Source: Marasmius tenuissimus (lineage: Eukaryota > Basidiomycota > Agaricomycetes > Agaricales > Marasmiaceae). From it: a DNA stretch of 64,000 bases. Both the position numbers and the translations under genes were made by a program. Positions within the stretch are counted from its first letter, which is position 1, and each line of letters opens with the position of its first letter. Under the pieces are notes generated by a model. It saw only the letters and a program-made list of their open reading frames with translations. It was not told the DNA's origin and did no database searches. The stretch lies in assembly GCA_029532415.1 (NCBI GenBank), contig JAQOTA010000048.1, forward strand, positions 360,001-424,000. Direction: 5' to 3'. This document shows, one piece after another, positions 1 through 11,406 of the stretch.

Positions 1-1240
1 CCCCCCCAAAGAGAACCATCATAATGATGATTCGTTCGCCAATAGGGAGAGCCATCAGCTGTTGAGTCTCCGTTTTGCCTCACCCAGACTCTGGGAGCTT
101 ATCATCTAAGACCCAGGGCCACATTATCTGAGCAGCCGACTGCTTCTCTCACTGAACCGCACCGAAATGTGGGGGCGAAGTTGGACTCGGCAAGCTCCGA
201 ATGCAAACTCGCACGCTCGACCTCCCGATCCTTACACGCTGCCCTCCCATGAGTTGGTTACCACTAAGTGTCGACGTGTAATCAGACCGTTGAAGGTCAC
301 AATGGCTTTGTAGATTGGTGAATCGGAGGCTGGCGTCAGCGTATTCGCGTCGGCGTCATGCTCTAACTATCGGTAGGTATGTATTTTACAGCGCAACAGG
401 TCCTAGATGATTCGGCGGGTTATACGATATGCCCCGGAGCCTCGACACCCCACCAGATACCAGAAAAGCCATGTTATGTATCATTGTTACCTGAGGCGCT
501 CGTCCTGCGGCGGGATGACATGTGCTTCCAGAGGCTCCCACCATAACACCCAGTTGCTTCCCTCAGTATCGACCGGCTGACCACCAAGGTTGTGGGAAGG
601 TTTACGAAGGGAAGAAGTCCGTCGGTGGACTGATCGCTTTGCCGATGTGGTAAGGCGGGCTTTGTTAGTGATGCACTAGAATATTGAGGCAAAACTTGAC
701 TCTTCCATAAACAAATGACCGGGATCTGGGTCAAAACATTGGAAGTTGCTTCCGCCGGTTACCGGGAGGCAGATGTGGCGGGGAAGACTCTTACATCGAC
801 TACGAACTGTCAAGGATCCTGAGCTTTAGGGACTAATCCCGTAGAGTATGTTAGGGATATCTCTACCTGGAGGTCCAAATGTCTGTCATTTTCCGTTTCA
901 GTGTTGGCAAGATAGAGCATCAGGAAAGTCGTGTTGTGGACCAGTTTTGCGCTCACGCCTCACCATACTCCAAAACGTTAGATTACAAACATCCTATGAC
1001 TTTTTTTTGCATCGTGGACAAGTGTGATAGATGTTTCTGTGCAGCCACAATCTTTGCCACACTGACTGGGGCGCGGAGCTATCACCGATTGGTCCATATG
1101 ATAGAATCATTATCATGTACTGTGGGCCGTTCATGTCTCTCTGCAGTCACTCGTGTGAACACGAGAAGACAAACAAAGCACAGAAACCGGCATGAACGAG
1201 GAGATTCTATAGTTGTAACCAGCACTGGTGAGGGAGCCTT
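1..1240. other. No supported gene
   Basis: Only short overlapping frames without codon structure, splice sites or recognisable motifs were seen. The last 60 bases are the promoter side of the secreted-protein gene that follows. Confidence 0.6.
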
Positions 1241-1244
1241 CGAG

Positions 1245-1250
1245 TATAAA
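1245..1250 (+). promoter_or_regulatory. TATA box of the secreted-protein gene
   Basis: TATAAA lies 65 bases before the ATG at 1310, a normal distance for a fungal TATA promoter. Confidence 0.6.
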
Positions 1251-1309
1251 AGCTGCCATGTATCGGGTGTTGAGACCAAGTCCTCGCAAGGATATCAAGC
1301 CTACTTGCA

Positions 1310-1890
1310 ATGCAGTTCAGCAAGCTCTCTGCTCTTAGCTCTGCCATCGTGCTCGCTCTCTGGGTCGTGGATAGTGGTAGTGCTGCCGCTGTAAGTGTCT
1401 GACTTTGTTCGCGCTCACCGTCCAAAGTTTGATCCTCACTCTGCCAAGGTCGCTGAAAGGGACAATAGCTATCTCGTCAGTTTCCAGGCTCAAAAAATCT
1501 TACACTGGACGTCTACGTTGCTGACCATGCTCTCTATTCTAGGCGACTGCCAATGAGATCTACGACTGGATTGCCACTACCGATGCCGACCTGACCTTCA
1601 TCGGGGACCCCATTGACCTCACCAAACGGGCCCCCTTGAACACTATGGTTGTTTACTGTAGCCAAAGGACTCAGAATATCTGCGGTGGCGCATGCACCGT
1701 CTACAATGGTAACGCCAGGTGTCTTAATGCCCCAAACACCAACTGCTTGAGGGCCACCACCAATGTCGGATTCTGTGATCGGGCTGGATGTGGCGGAAGT
1801 TGCAACCAGTACTCCTCTTGCGGGACGAGGCTGGATGGAGGATTTTGTTACACTCCTGGCACTAGGTCCATTAACGTTCCGTTCACTTGA
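1310..1890 (+). CDS. Small cysteine-rich secreted protein with Kex2 site
   Basis: Three exons (1310-1390, 1449-1475, 1543-1890) with GT-AG introns join into a protein of 151 residues. Residues 1-27 form a signal peptide: Met, a short polar stretch with Lys5, a hydrophobic core and a small-residue end. A propeptide follows, ending in Lys-Arg about 23 residues into exon 3, a typical Kex2 cleavage site. The mature part of about 90 residues has ten cysteines, an even number fitting disulphide bonds, and is rich in Gly, Asn and Thr. This is the architecture of secreted effector-like proteins of agarics. I do not recognise the family. The gene is probably strongly expressed, given its clear TATA box, and a possible 3'-UTR intron lies at 1897-1954. 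The reading frame stays open across all three junctions, which supports the model. Confidence 0.8.
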
Positions 1891-1954
1891 AGCCGAGTAA
1901 GTTAGCTTCCTTTTCAAGCCTTCCAATCGAAAAAACTCACCACCATCACCACAG

Positions 1955-2726
1955 GGGATCGGTACAATACGGCTAGCACAACAACACTAACAATTGTTTC
2001 TGATTCCTTTCGATAAATTGAAAACACAAAAAATAGGGACTTGAAAGGGGTATTGGTTGAATTCTGTTGACGCTTTTGTATGTAAGATTACTCGGGAACT
2101 AGGATCGCTGAGCCAATGAAATGTGGTTTTCTATAAACAATTTGAAGAGCAGCCTCGAAGCTTGAATGAGTCTCGGGAAGTAGCATACCAGTTGGGACTC
2201 TCTGTCAACAGGCAAAGGACAGTTCTACTTATTTTGGGATCCCCCCGGCCCAGCCGCAGCGAGTTAATCAATGCATGGTTTGTCGATCGTGATACCTAAT
2301 GTCAGTAGTCACAGAGGGTGCATTGTGTAAGTATTGAACTTTGATGATTAGGACGTGGCGAATGGAGAAGGGCTCGTCAGAAAAATGCCCGTTGCGACTT
2401 AGACCAAGGCCAAGAGGTGGTAAGTTACGAAGTTCGAGACCCAAGCCGAGAGGACGATAAGTCGGGGAATGATATATACTATTCCATTGCTGGAGGTCGT
2501 GCTGATGACTGATCAAGCTTCAAGCTTCAAAATCCGCAAAAATCGATAATGGATCAGGACGTAGCATACTCCGCGCCCCAGGTTTATGACCGGCACCGAT
2601 CGACGGATCTCCTAGCCAGCTTATCCCCGTATGCTGGGCATGGATTGTGTCCCTGGTAATAGTGCCGACCTTTGTTCCAGGGAGTATAGACCGAACATCA
2701 CTTCAGCATGTCTCCGTTCTCAGCTC
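1955..2726. other. No supported gene
   Basis: No coherent coding frame was found. A short stretch near 2400-2460 repeats a theme (aggccaag / cccaagccgagagg), but nothing functional is recognised. Confidence 0.5.
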
Positions 2727-2792
2727 TCTGACAAGAGCTCTACTTCCGTCACGGGGACTTGACATTCATTCCCAGAATTTCCGGACTACACC
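2727..2792 (+). repeat. Dispersed 66-bp element, copy 1
   Basis: Shares the ordered blocks TGACAAGAGCTC, CATTCCCAG and TCCGGA with stretches at 10755-10822 and 13891-13956. In this copy no gene follows on the plus strand. Confidence 0.6.
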
Positions 2793-2997
2793 GTGAAAGC
2801 ATTCGGCGCCTTTTGACGCCTATATCGGGTGACATGGCTCGAGAGATTTCCAATGAAATGAGAATGCGCTAGATCTCTCAAATCCTACTATCGTTCAGTA
2901 AACAGCAATGGAAACTTTGCAGAATGTACGTGTTAGAATAAGTCGTGAACACACCAATATCTCAATAATCCGTGTATTCTAACAATCAAGATCATGA

Positions 2998-4869
2998 TCA
3001 CAAAACAATGAAAACCTCCAACCCCTCCTCACCCAGCTCCCTCAGTCTCTCCAAGTCCGGAAGATCGCAAGAAGTCAGCCCCCCGGGTCCGGATTCCAAA
3101 GTCAATCGAATGGTCACAGACCGTAGGCAAACAACACCGACTCGTACGGCCTCCCTCCGGTCAGGTAACCACCGCGAAGCGACTACTTTATACACAGTCA
3201 TATCATCGGCGTCTCGATTCGAGTCGAAGAAGGAACGAAAAGGGTCATCTCTATTTTCGCCTTCACCCTCATCTTCGGAATCGGAATCGGAATCGGAATC
3301 GGAACCAAACATGGATGCGTACAACGGATTAGATAGGCCGAGGGAGACATGTTGGAGTCGGGTTAAAACGTGTACTGTTTCCCCTTCCACAGTGGTTGGT
3401 GTCGCAGAATCGGGGCCGACCGTCGACTGTTTGACGTATAAAAGGCCAAGGAAATCTCTCATGCGGTCCAATGGGTTTCCATGCCCCGGCTTTTCGTGAA
3501 GAGCGAGGGTCGTCAACCACGGAGTCAGAGAAAGAAGGTGGCGACTGTCTTTCAATGAGAGCATGTCGCATGTGAGGACCAGTGAGGTGATTGCGCATTT
3601 CGAGCGTGTGATGCACTGCAAAAGAGGGGAAGCATTGTTGATCGTTTGATGTATGTGGTAAAGAGTGAGAGAAGAGAGTCGAGGGAGAGTAATGTGGCCG
3701 AGGAGTGGTGCCCAAATGGACCAAGCATCCGAGGGTTCATATGCCAATGTAAGAGTCAGGGACTCCAAATTAGAGGTTAATTGGTGGTCATGGTAAGGTA
3801 TGTGTCGCCAATCCTGGAGCCTTTGACTGAGGTCCAAGGACTTGAGCTTGGGGCAGAGTGACACAAGGTCCAAAGGGGATGGTTCCGGGTTTGCGAACAC
3901 CAGGTCTTCGATCTGCCCCCATGGAATGATATCCAACAGTCGCTCCTCTTGACCTTCTAGATACTTAATGTCAATGCTCCGAAGAGCTGGGCATGAACAA
4001 TCAAATATGTGTCCTAATAATGAGATGGTGGCACTGTAACCAGCGATCCTACGAAGATGTGGAAGATTGCCTCTGATATTTCGAAGCGCAGGGAGAACGT
4101 CGATAACAGGGAAAATGTGGCTCACTAGAGAATCGAAGTCGACGTCGAACCATTGACATGAGTGTGCACATAATACGTCTATGGCACGACTGAAGGCTGC
4201 CGTGAAAGGGTTGCCCGGAAATGCGAAATAACTCCCGCATTCGAAGCGAATGGTCAGGGGAGTGTTATGGGCACGAGCCACAAACATTTTCGTCATTCGG
4301 TGCAGCCGCTCCCCTTCAGACTCTCCCTCTTTTCCCAGTTGAGCTGCGTCATGGAGAGTTGGAGGAGGGACGATTGTCATCGATGACCACAAACTCGACG
4401 TGGAAAGTGCGTTTTCTCTCCAAGAAGCGCATACCATGGACAACAGCACGGGAGCTGGAGGGTATTCTGGATGCTTGACACATTCTCCTTGTAGGGCCGG
4501 TATTCGTGCAGCAAGCCTACATCCAGAAACATCCCCACAGACAAATGCAAAGATGCTGGACAAAAGCTCGCTGGGCAACCTGTGAATCGATGATCGAATC
4601 AATGGCCTCCCCTCTACGATTGAATCGTTTAATAGCTCTTGATGGCTTTCCGACATCGATGGCAAGATCGGTTCGGGTTGTATGACCTCTCCATTGAGGA
4701 GTTTGGCGTCTTGTTCGATCGCTGGAAGATGCTGGGCGATGGCCTCAGGGTCATGAAGCGATTTCTCGTCGTCCTTGATGGACAGAACACGATCGAGCGA
4801 TATCTGGAGCAAGTCTTCTGCGCTCAGGTCCATCGCGTGAATTCTATCATGCCACGAGTGTGGTTTCAA
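2998..4869 (-). CDS. F-box / leucine-rich repeat type protein
   Basis: An intronless frame of 623 residues starting at the ATG complementary to 4867-4869. Residues 96-112 (HRLPSELLSSIFAF) form an F-box-like helix, followed about 40 residues later by the VCASWRENA motif that commonly follows the F-box in agaric proteins. The rest has irregular leucine-rich repeats (for example LVSLCPKLKSLDL) and an acidic Ser-Asp run near residue 525, encoded by five TCGGAA hexamers. F-box proteins bind Skp1 and choose substrates for SCF ubiquitin ligases; the substrate here is unknown. Agarics carry very large families of such genes. A decayed paralogue lies at 55524-57031 and 63430-63651 and ends with the same EEGLEVFI motif. 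The upstream 270 bases are also shared with that paralogue. Confidence 0.85.
   Translation of the reverse strand: MKPHSWHDRIHAMDLSAEDLLQISLDRVLSIKDDEKSLHDPEAIAQHLPAIEQDAKLLNGEVIQPEPILPSMSESHQELLNDSIVEGRPLIRSSIHRLPSELLSSIFAFVCGDVSGCRLAARIPALQGECVKHPEYPPAPVLLSMVCASWRENALSTSSLWSSMTIVPPPTLHDAAQLGKEGESEGERLHRMTKMFVARAHNTPLTIRFECGSYFAFPGNPFTAAFSRAIDVLCAHSCQWFDVDFDSLVSHIFPVIDVLPALRNIRGNLPHLRRIAGYSATISLLGHIFDCSCPALRSIDIKYLEGQEERLLDIIPWGQIEDLVFANPEPSPLDLVSLCPKLKSLDLSQRLQDWRHIPYHDHQLTSNLESLTLTLAYEPSDAWSIWAPLLGHITLPRLSSLTLYHIHQTINNASPLLQCITRSKCAITSLVLTCDMLSLKDSRHLLSLTPWLTTLALHEKPGHGNPLDRMRDFLGLLYVKQSTVGPDSATPTTVEGETVHVLTRLQHVSLGLSNPLYASMFGSDSDSDSDSEDEGEGENRDDPFRSFFDSNRDADDMTVYKVVASRWLPDRREAVRVGVVCLRSVTIRLTLESGPGGLTSCDLPDLERLRELGEEGLEVFIVL
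3275..3304 (+). repeat. Hexamer microsatellite (TCGGAA)5 inside the F-box gene
   Basis: Five perfect TCGGAA units encode the Ser-Asp run on the minus strand. Unit number changes would keep the frame, so the acidic tract can vary in length. Confidence 0.85.
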
Positions 4870-5140
4870 TAGTAGCTCGTGTTCAGATACGACGCGCTCA
4901 CCTTTCCTTCAGCCGGTGTGTCTGGTGGAGTGAAGTGTGAAAGCAAGCTGAATCGGAGTTTAAAGTAAATTCAAGTGAATTGGAACGTGGCAGGCATCCC
5001 ACGGGTTCTAAATTACTTTGTCATGAAGCCGACTCCGAAGTCTTTCATCAAATACTAGGGTATACCTGAGCTAGGCTAGTCACTAACGATCTGTTCGGAC
5101 GATCAGTACGTTCATGGTTTCACAGTTCCTTGGCTGCGAT
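4870..5140 (-). promoter_or_regulatory. Upstream region of the F-box gene, conserved in its paralogue
   Basis: Blocks such as aagtaaattca, ggcatcccacggg, gccgactc and ggtacgtt/gtacgttc recur in the same order at 63740-63990, upstream of the F-box pseudogene. This marks promoter-side paralogy. No TATA box was picked out. Confidence 0.5.
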
Positions 5141-5438
5141 TCACTGGCCTCAATCGGATGGCCCTCTAGCGAATCCGTCTCCTCGATTTCTGCACGATTC
5201 GATTCCATGCAAACGGTGTGACAATAGAACGATCACGCTCACAACGCAAAGAACTAGTACCTCCCGGGTAAAGTCTTTCCATTAGTCCTGTATCAAAGCT
5301 ACACTCCGGGAACATTGAGGCCCACGGGTATCCTAATTCAGAATTTGGGGCGTCTCTTCTTGCAACGAGCACTATCTACTTGATGTTGAAAGGCACACTT
5401 GAGCCCCATCTCTACCGCTCGCGCATCTCAATTATTCG

Positions 5439-6131
5439 ATGTCCCAACAACGAGCGCCCACCAAGGTCACGCCGACGATATCATTCGCACAAAATCCGCC
5501 CCTGCTCTCACAGCTTTAGCCGGAGGGCGAAAGACCCGAGCTCGGAATTATCCAGCAAGAAGTAAAGCCAGGAGTCAATTCATATTCTCCAAAAACGATT
5601 GCTAACTATACAGAACGATACGATAGATGACTTGGAGCGCCAAATCACCTGGGTCGAAGACGTTATCGAACGAAATGCGACTCTTGGGGGAGATTTGTTG
5701 GGAGACTTCGAGTGGAGATTTTGAGATCGGTTGGATGGGTAAGTTGACGATACGAGGTCGTCTGTCCTTGGTTTGTTGATGGTTTTTGTGCAGGGAGCAC
5801 CGCAGAATGAGCGAGATCCAGGAATGGGTGACTGTCGAGCCCAAGAGGTGGAAATTGTTCGCTTGGGTTGGGTTTCGTTGGCGAGAGATGGGGGAAGTTC
5901 AAAGGTGCTATTGCTCGGTAATGAACTTGAAGAAGGATGTGATGGTATGGGCGTGAAGGCTTGTGATCCTTTGAAAGCGAGAGCTAACGTCCTACGGCGA
6001 CCGTCATTTTCAGATGGAAAAGAATCGACGCAAATACGGCTTATTGGGATTTCGAGTCTAACATCCAAGAACGGGTGCGGCACACCCACCAGATGTGTTC
6101 CGTGACACTCTTCACATCCAATCCATCCTAA
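5439..6131 (+). pseudogene. Spliced hypothetical gene with two in-frame stops
   Basis: Exons 5439-5561, 5614-5738, 5794-about 5905 and 5977-6131 keep one protein-like frame across well-formed introns; the first has branch site GCTAAC and ends TATACAG. The product would have about 160 residues, with a Trp-rich stretch (WVTVEPKRWKLFAWVGFRW) and a His-rich end. The frame is stopped by TAG at 5517-5519 and TGA at 5722-5724. Both are one transition away from sense codons (CAG, TGG). The donor of the third intron is weak (GTGCTA), so the exon 3 end is uncertain. I do not recognise the protein. It could alternatively be two short genes, but continuity of frame around both stops favours a decayed single gene. 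Confidence 0.5.
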
Positions 6132-7195
6132 TTTCTCAACATCTGTTCGCTCATCGCCAGCTTCTGTCTCGCTAGGGTTGTATTCTTGTAAATTTGCACA
6201 ACTTCATGACATCGTCTTCTCTTCACCTATCAAAAGAACAGATCGAGGTCGGCGTTGGTTTGCAGAGTCAGGAATGTGGTTTGGAAAACACACCTGAAAT
6301 CACTGGCCGCTAGGAAGACGAGACCGTCGCTTGTTAAGCTCGAGACAAAGATACGGCTGGGTGAATCTGTTTGAAAGTCAATTATTATTCGGAAAAGGTA
6401 CAGAAAGGTATTGAGATGACGAAACGTACGATTTGGTTGTAGATAGCTACTGTGTGGCCATTCACTTTGGTCTGCGCAATGTATGCTATGGTGTTGTCCT
6501 CGAGTATCGTCCTTCTGCCGGCACGACGACGGTTGTGAGGCTTAAGAGTACAAGGAGAGGGAGAGCACCTTCACCTACCAGGTGAAATATGGGGAGGAGA
6601 GACGGAAACGTAGTGTCGAAAAACCAAGGAGAGGAAGAAGTAAGAGGGAAGGCCCAAGTCAAGCTGGGAAGGTGACCATAACGGTTAACACGGTATACGG
6701 GGTGTCTGGGGTCTACGCGCCAGAGGCTTTAATTTCGAAGTTTTGATGGCCATTTCCCCAGGCCCAGGTCCAATCACATCAATTTGCTCCGGGCTGAAAT
6801 CATTGACAGTGGACCGCGGCATGGTTGTGGGTGGAACAAGCCGGGGCCAAAACTCATCTCGTCACAGAATACAGAAGCAGAATATCACACATATCACGAC
6901 TTACTTGCCGCCGAGTATTCTGGCACTGAATATCCGGACCTTGAACTCAGTTTCAACTAAGTACTTGAAGTTGGCACACTTGTATTTCACATATCGCGCA
7001 CCCAACTGTACTTACCACAATCCGTGGGTCCAATCATGAGATTCATCGTTCCAAATCTCAGGCTTACTGATGGTACTGTATTTGTGATCGCCTCATTTGA
7101 TGGACCCCAAATACCCCTTGTTCAGTTCTGTCGCTTGACTTTAGACCCATTTCCTGCCCAGTTATCATCTTCCTCGCAGTCACTGCAGCTACAAA
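6132..7195. other. No supported gene
   Basis: The longest open frame here (6743-7039) has no motif and no codon pattern. Nothing else was recognised. Confidence 0.5.
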
Positions 7196-8702
7196 TGTTT
7201 TTCAAAGTCAATAGTTGGTCTCCGCCAGGACATTGTCTGCGTTCCATCACTCGCAGATCTGTACTCTCAAGTATTGCGGTAAGTCTCCCATTTCTCCTTC
7301 TCCCACTCCAGCTGACTCTCATTTGCCAGTCCATCCACTTCAAACCGCTCAGAGTAGCCGAGAGTATGTCTAGGATGCTACTGCTGGATGCACAACCCGA
7401 TTCAGCACTACGTACTGTGACAACTTCAATGCCAACGGTGCGAGTGTATTTTTCTCCTCTCCTTCGTCGTCGTTGGCTTACCATACTCAATTGCGGTCCA
7501 GAATCGTCACATCAAGGTTGATGCGGTTGTGAGATACCCAGAGAACACCAGACCAGCAACGCACTCGTCATGCTGGATTTGATCTGGCTTTTCCTTCTTC
7601 ACTCGTTCTGGTTCATCGGATATAGCAATGAAGATAAATTTTCTCGAAGCAATACGATCAAGCGTTATAGGAAGCCAGAAGACAGCAAAAACAGAGCGTT
7701 AGATGTGGGATAGCGACGGATTAGTAGGTGGTAGCGGTGACGGATGACGAGCATGGTGGTCGACGATGACCATCAACGTCTTTGGATAGCGGCAGCGAAC
7801 TGGATGGCATTACACCCTTGAAGACGAGGACGATCCTCTTGCACGGAAGGTGCGTTCTCTCTCGTCGATTTCGAGCTGTATCAAATATTTTCTGAATATT
7901 TTTGTCATTAGGTGTGGACAAACCCACGCACCATCAACTCGTACTTCAACTGCGACAACAACGCATGGCAAGCATTCACGCGCTTCAATAGGCACCATTG
8001 GAAGATCACCCAAGCCAGAATTCTCGTCCTATCCGGCTCGGTAACACCTCTCATCTCGACTTGGCGTACCTCCTCGTTACACCTACGTGGGGCCCAAGTC
8101 GACCATACGGGACATCCAAATGATTGTTTTCCAGCGTATAAAGAAGTTTTGCAGAGGTTTGAGAGGTAGAAATCAGTCATTCTGGATACAAGGTACGCAC
8201 AACCCCACACTTACCTCTGAAACTTACACTCAAATCTTTTCGCAGAACCTCCCAACAGATTCCGCTCACGCCTCATATTGTGTCTGATCAAATCGTCAAC
8301 GCTCTTGACCAAGCCCTCCAGATCTTCGACGGTGTACGGGAAGAACCATCCCTTGGCCGCTACTGAAACAACGATGACCAGCATTTCAATGACAGCCGAT
8401 TTGACCAAGAAACCACTGCCGGAGTCACTAGATGTCGAAGCTTCCCCAACCATCCCCAAAACGGACATTCCGGGAGTCAACGCTGGCATTGTTCGGTCGA
8501 TATGCTTCGAGCTGGAATATGGCCTGGTAGGCTACAATATCAAATTTGGATTGTGGATGTCAGTTACGGTCGCTGGGTCTTGCCAGTCGGATTTCTCACC
8601 GAATTGTGTAGGTACCTAGTATTGGGTATCGAGTACTTGCAGGGGTTCAGGTCGACGTACGCAGGTCTTACTGTCGAGCTCGATGAGCTTGCGAGGGTGT
8701 AG
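7196..8702 (+). pseudogene. Degenerate coding DNA, family not recognised
   Basis: Several stretches look protein-coding with splice-like borders: 7261-7277 into gtaagt, an acceptor at 7909-7911 followed by a frame rich in Asn, Trp and Phe, and a frame at 8240-8702 interrupted by TGA near 8365. The pieces do not join into one clean model, and alternative frames are equally open. I read this as a decayed multi-exon gene lying against the 280-bp repeat that starts at 8719. Function cannot be inferred. Confidence 0.3.
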
Positions 8703-8718
8703 CGGTGTCCTTTTTGTC

Positions 8719-9005
8719 ATGTGCCCTCTTCGTCGTTGACGCCGTGTACATACATAGACGCTGGTGAATTTATAGATTGTGTTTTATCTTTCTCTTCGTT
8801 GCTCTCATGCGCTGCGTAATATGTGCTCTCCTTCAAGAATGGTATCCGAGAATGGTATCGTGTGTAATTCGGTGGTAATTTGATTCTTTGAACCTCGTAA
8901 GGCGCAGGGCACAGTGTCACGCATTGTTACAGGTCCCTATATCCCAACCACCATGTTCGATACTCTTTGTCTATCGTTAAGACAACGACGAACAGCTCGA
9001 AAGGC
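8719..9005 (+). repeat. 280-bp dispersed repeat, copy A
   Basis: Aligns over its length with 35591-35870: shared blocks include gccgtgtac, cgctggtgaatt, atagatt, tctttctct, gtgctctcc, caccatgttcga, cgaaaggcta. The two copies are in the same orientation and clearly diverged. Confidence 0.6.
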
Positions 9006-10754
9006 TACTAGTACAACGCCATCTCCGAACCTCTCGCTCTCGCTCTTTCTCAGTCTTCGTATCTGTCCACCTCAGCCAGTCCCGAATTCCAACCTATGTA
9101 CTTCGTCAACCCAATAACCTAGGACTTACGCATACGGGACTGTCTCGAGGAAAGCCTGACACCGAAGCTGCTGTGTGGTCGTTGTTCTTGGTTTCTTTTT
9201 GATCATGTAACGAACAGAGCTTCCGTTCTATTGAGCGTGTGTCGGCCCGTTCTCTTTTTTTTTTTCAATCTGTCAACGGCGACGTCCTGGAAAGCTCTAG
9301 AGGATCTTTTTCTTGTCTTCACGGCCTTAGAGCTGGCTATGACCTCCTACATATTTCTTCCCGATTTATTGGGCTAGTAGCTGATGGGAAATATTCCGCC
9401 GTACGAACTTCGTCGTCGTCGTCTCGCAAGGGCCATCTTTCTTGTTCTTCAAAACTTCAAAACGTCACATCTCTAACCCCCTCCTCCCCACACCCCGAGC
9501 AACTCACAATCCGTTGTGCTCGATATGAATAGTGGTTCACACACGAGTTCTTCCTCCCGCGCCCCGCACCGTCATGCAATAATCAATCCCAAACCTCGTT
9601 ACTTAGCTGTTCTCTCAATCCGTCATCAGAGCATTCTCTTCTCTATCTCGACAACGCCTCTCGCAATCTCCTATTCAGACCATCTCGGAGACGAACCGAA
9701 TCGAGAACTATTGTGAATCGTACCGATATTCTTGAATGGGGCACCGCCGGACTCGATACTGAACCTCTCGCCCATGTAACGGGAAATTCAATGCCCATGA
9801 TTCGGTAATGGGGTTGGATCATAGATATGGCGATGTTGATAGTTGCAACCAGTTATCAGGCCTCGTTACACCTGCGCCCACTGGATTCATCGACGTTCCA
9901 CGTCTCAAGTCTGGTAAAAACCAGTGCCTTCAACTGCAGGCACAGCGTTATGAAGGTGATAGCGATCTTGGTGCTAAAAGATGCTACTATGAACGGAACG
10001 TCACCTCAGCTCCCCGCCATTCCCGACTCTCCTTGAATCTTATTGGAGTTGTACTCGTTTACTATCCCAGTATACTACTCGCGTGCTGCCTCGGCTTAGG
10101 CGCTAGCCTTACACTCGTGCTTCCAACGACGGTTTCCGTTCTCTAGTGGGTTCCAACTTGACATCACCCGGCATAATCAAGACCCCATCAATTTATCATT
10201 TTACGTCTCTCTGTCTTAGAGCACGTCCTTTCGTAGAACGGAGGGTGCACGTCTGCTAATCCCGATGTTCCTTTCCTAGTGCTGACACTCCAAGGGGCAC
10301 TTATACAAACCCAGACAGGCCTTTGAATTTCACGAGTCGTCATACGTTCAATTCCTCAGGTACGTGTCATTTCTAATGGATTGTGTGACGCATGGAGGGT
10401 CTCCCGACAATGGATCGTCACAGGCACCTGTTTCCTTGGGGCGATTTTATAATTATACTGAACCCATCTTATTTTGGGTCCTTTCGAGCTATATTTTGAG
10501 GTCTCGTAAAGCCGGCACAACTAGGAAGTACGAGGTTTTTGTCACCCATGAATTCGCTTTCCAGCCTGGCGTTGACCAAGATCCGCCCACTTAAGAGTCC
10601 GAAATGGGATCCGCGTCATTACTGTACGACTGCCATTCAACTGAGCATTCCGCCTGTCCACGTCAGTCCTCTCAGCTCAACCGTCAACCACCAACTAATT
10701 CTAGCTATGCGCTCACATCCTACACACTTTTAATTAGGTACCCGCCTATACTCT
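9006..10754. other. No supported gene
   Basis: Contains open frames up to 112 codons (9808-10146) with no motif, signal or splice structure. A T-tract lies near 9250. Nothing functional is recognised. Confidence 0.5.
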
Positions 10755-10822
10755 TTCTTGACAAGAGCTCCACTCGTGACGCGAGGACTCGAGGCTCGTT
10801 CCCAGAACCTCCGGAATGCACC
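10755..10822 (+). repeat. Dispersed 66-bp element, copy 2 (hydrophobin promoter)
   Basis: Homologous to 2727-2792 and 13891-13956. Here it ends 25 bases before the TATA box of the hydrophobin gene, so it may carry promoter elements. Confidence 0.6.
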
Positions 10823-10846
10823 AGGTCCCTAGCTTGCACGAAAACG

Positions 10847-10852
10847 TATAAA
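10847..10852 (+). promoter_or_regulatory. TATA box of the hydrophobin gene
   Basis: TATAAA inside cgtataaaaacc, 78 bases before the ATG at 10925. Confidence 0.7.
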
Positions 10853-10924
10853 AACCCGGTTAAAACACCTGATTACTCACTCGAACACTCCTGCAGTCGT
10901 CTGTTCAAGCACCCTCAAACCAAC

Positions 10925-11406
10925 ATGCTTTTCAACAAGTTCTTTGCTCTCTCTACTCTTACCACCCTTGCGGTCGCCACACCTCTCGTTTCCCGCACCG
11001 GCGGTGGTGGGGGTGGAGGAAGCACTGGCGGCAAATGCAACACTGGTACTCTCCAGTGCTGCAACACCGTTACGACTGCCAAAGATCCCGCTGCGGCCCT
11101 CATTCTTGGATTGCTCGGTATCGTCCTCCAGGACCTCAACCTCGGAGTTGGTCTTACCTGCAGTCCGATCACCGTTATTGGTGGCGGCAATGGTGGATGG
11201 TAAGTCCATGATCTTCCATGCTCATGCGGGAGAGGACTGTGCTGATCGCTTCCTCCGTAGCTCTGCGAACCCTGTGTGCTGTGAGGATAATAGCCACGGT
11301 AAATTTGCTTGATACATTTCGCGTTTATTTTGTAGTTCTGAAGGCTGACTGTTTGACTCTTCTAGGTGGTCTCATCTCTATCGGATGCCTTCCCATCAGC
11401 CTCTAA
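10925..11406 (+). CDS. Class I hydrophobin
   Basis: Exons 10925-11199, 11261-11298 and 11366-11406 give 117 residues. Residues 1-19 form a signal peptide. After a Gly-rich spacer come the eight cysteines in hydrophobin order: C, CC, C, C, CC, C (motifs KCNTG, LQCCNT, LTCSPI, GGC, PVCCED, IGCLPI). The fifth cysteine codon is created by the first splice junction (TG|C). The pattern and the SPI/CLPI ends are typical of basidiomycete class I hydrophobins, which are secreted and self-assemble into amphipathic rodlet layers on aerial hyphae and fruit bodies. Intron positions near the fifth cysteine and before the last are usual for the family. The promoter has a TATA box and one copy of a dispersed 66-bp element. 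No defect was seen. Confidence 0.95.

Noticed and set aside
2972..3499. Plus-strand open frame of 175 codons
   Set aside because: Antisense to the F-box gene, with low-complexity Ser-Glu repeats from the hexamer tract.
5627..5738. Separate small gene starting at ATG 5627
   Set aside because: Its frame does not join the next exon at the visible splice sites, whereas the frame with the stop does.
9808..10146. Open frame of 112 codons
   Set aside because: No motif, no splice sites, no promoter; compatible with chance.
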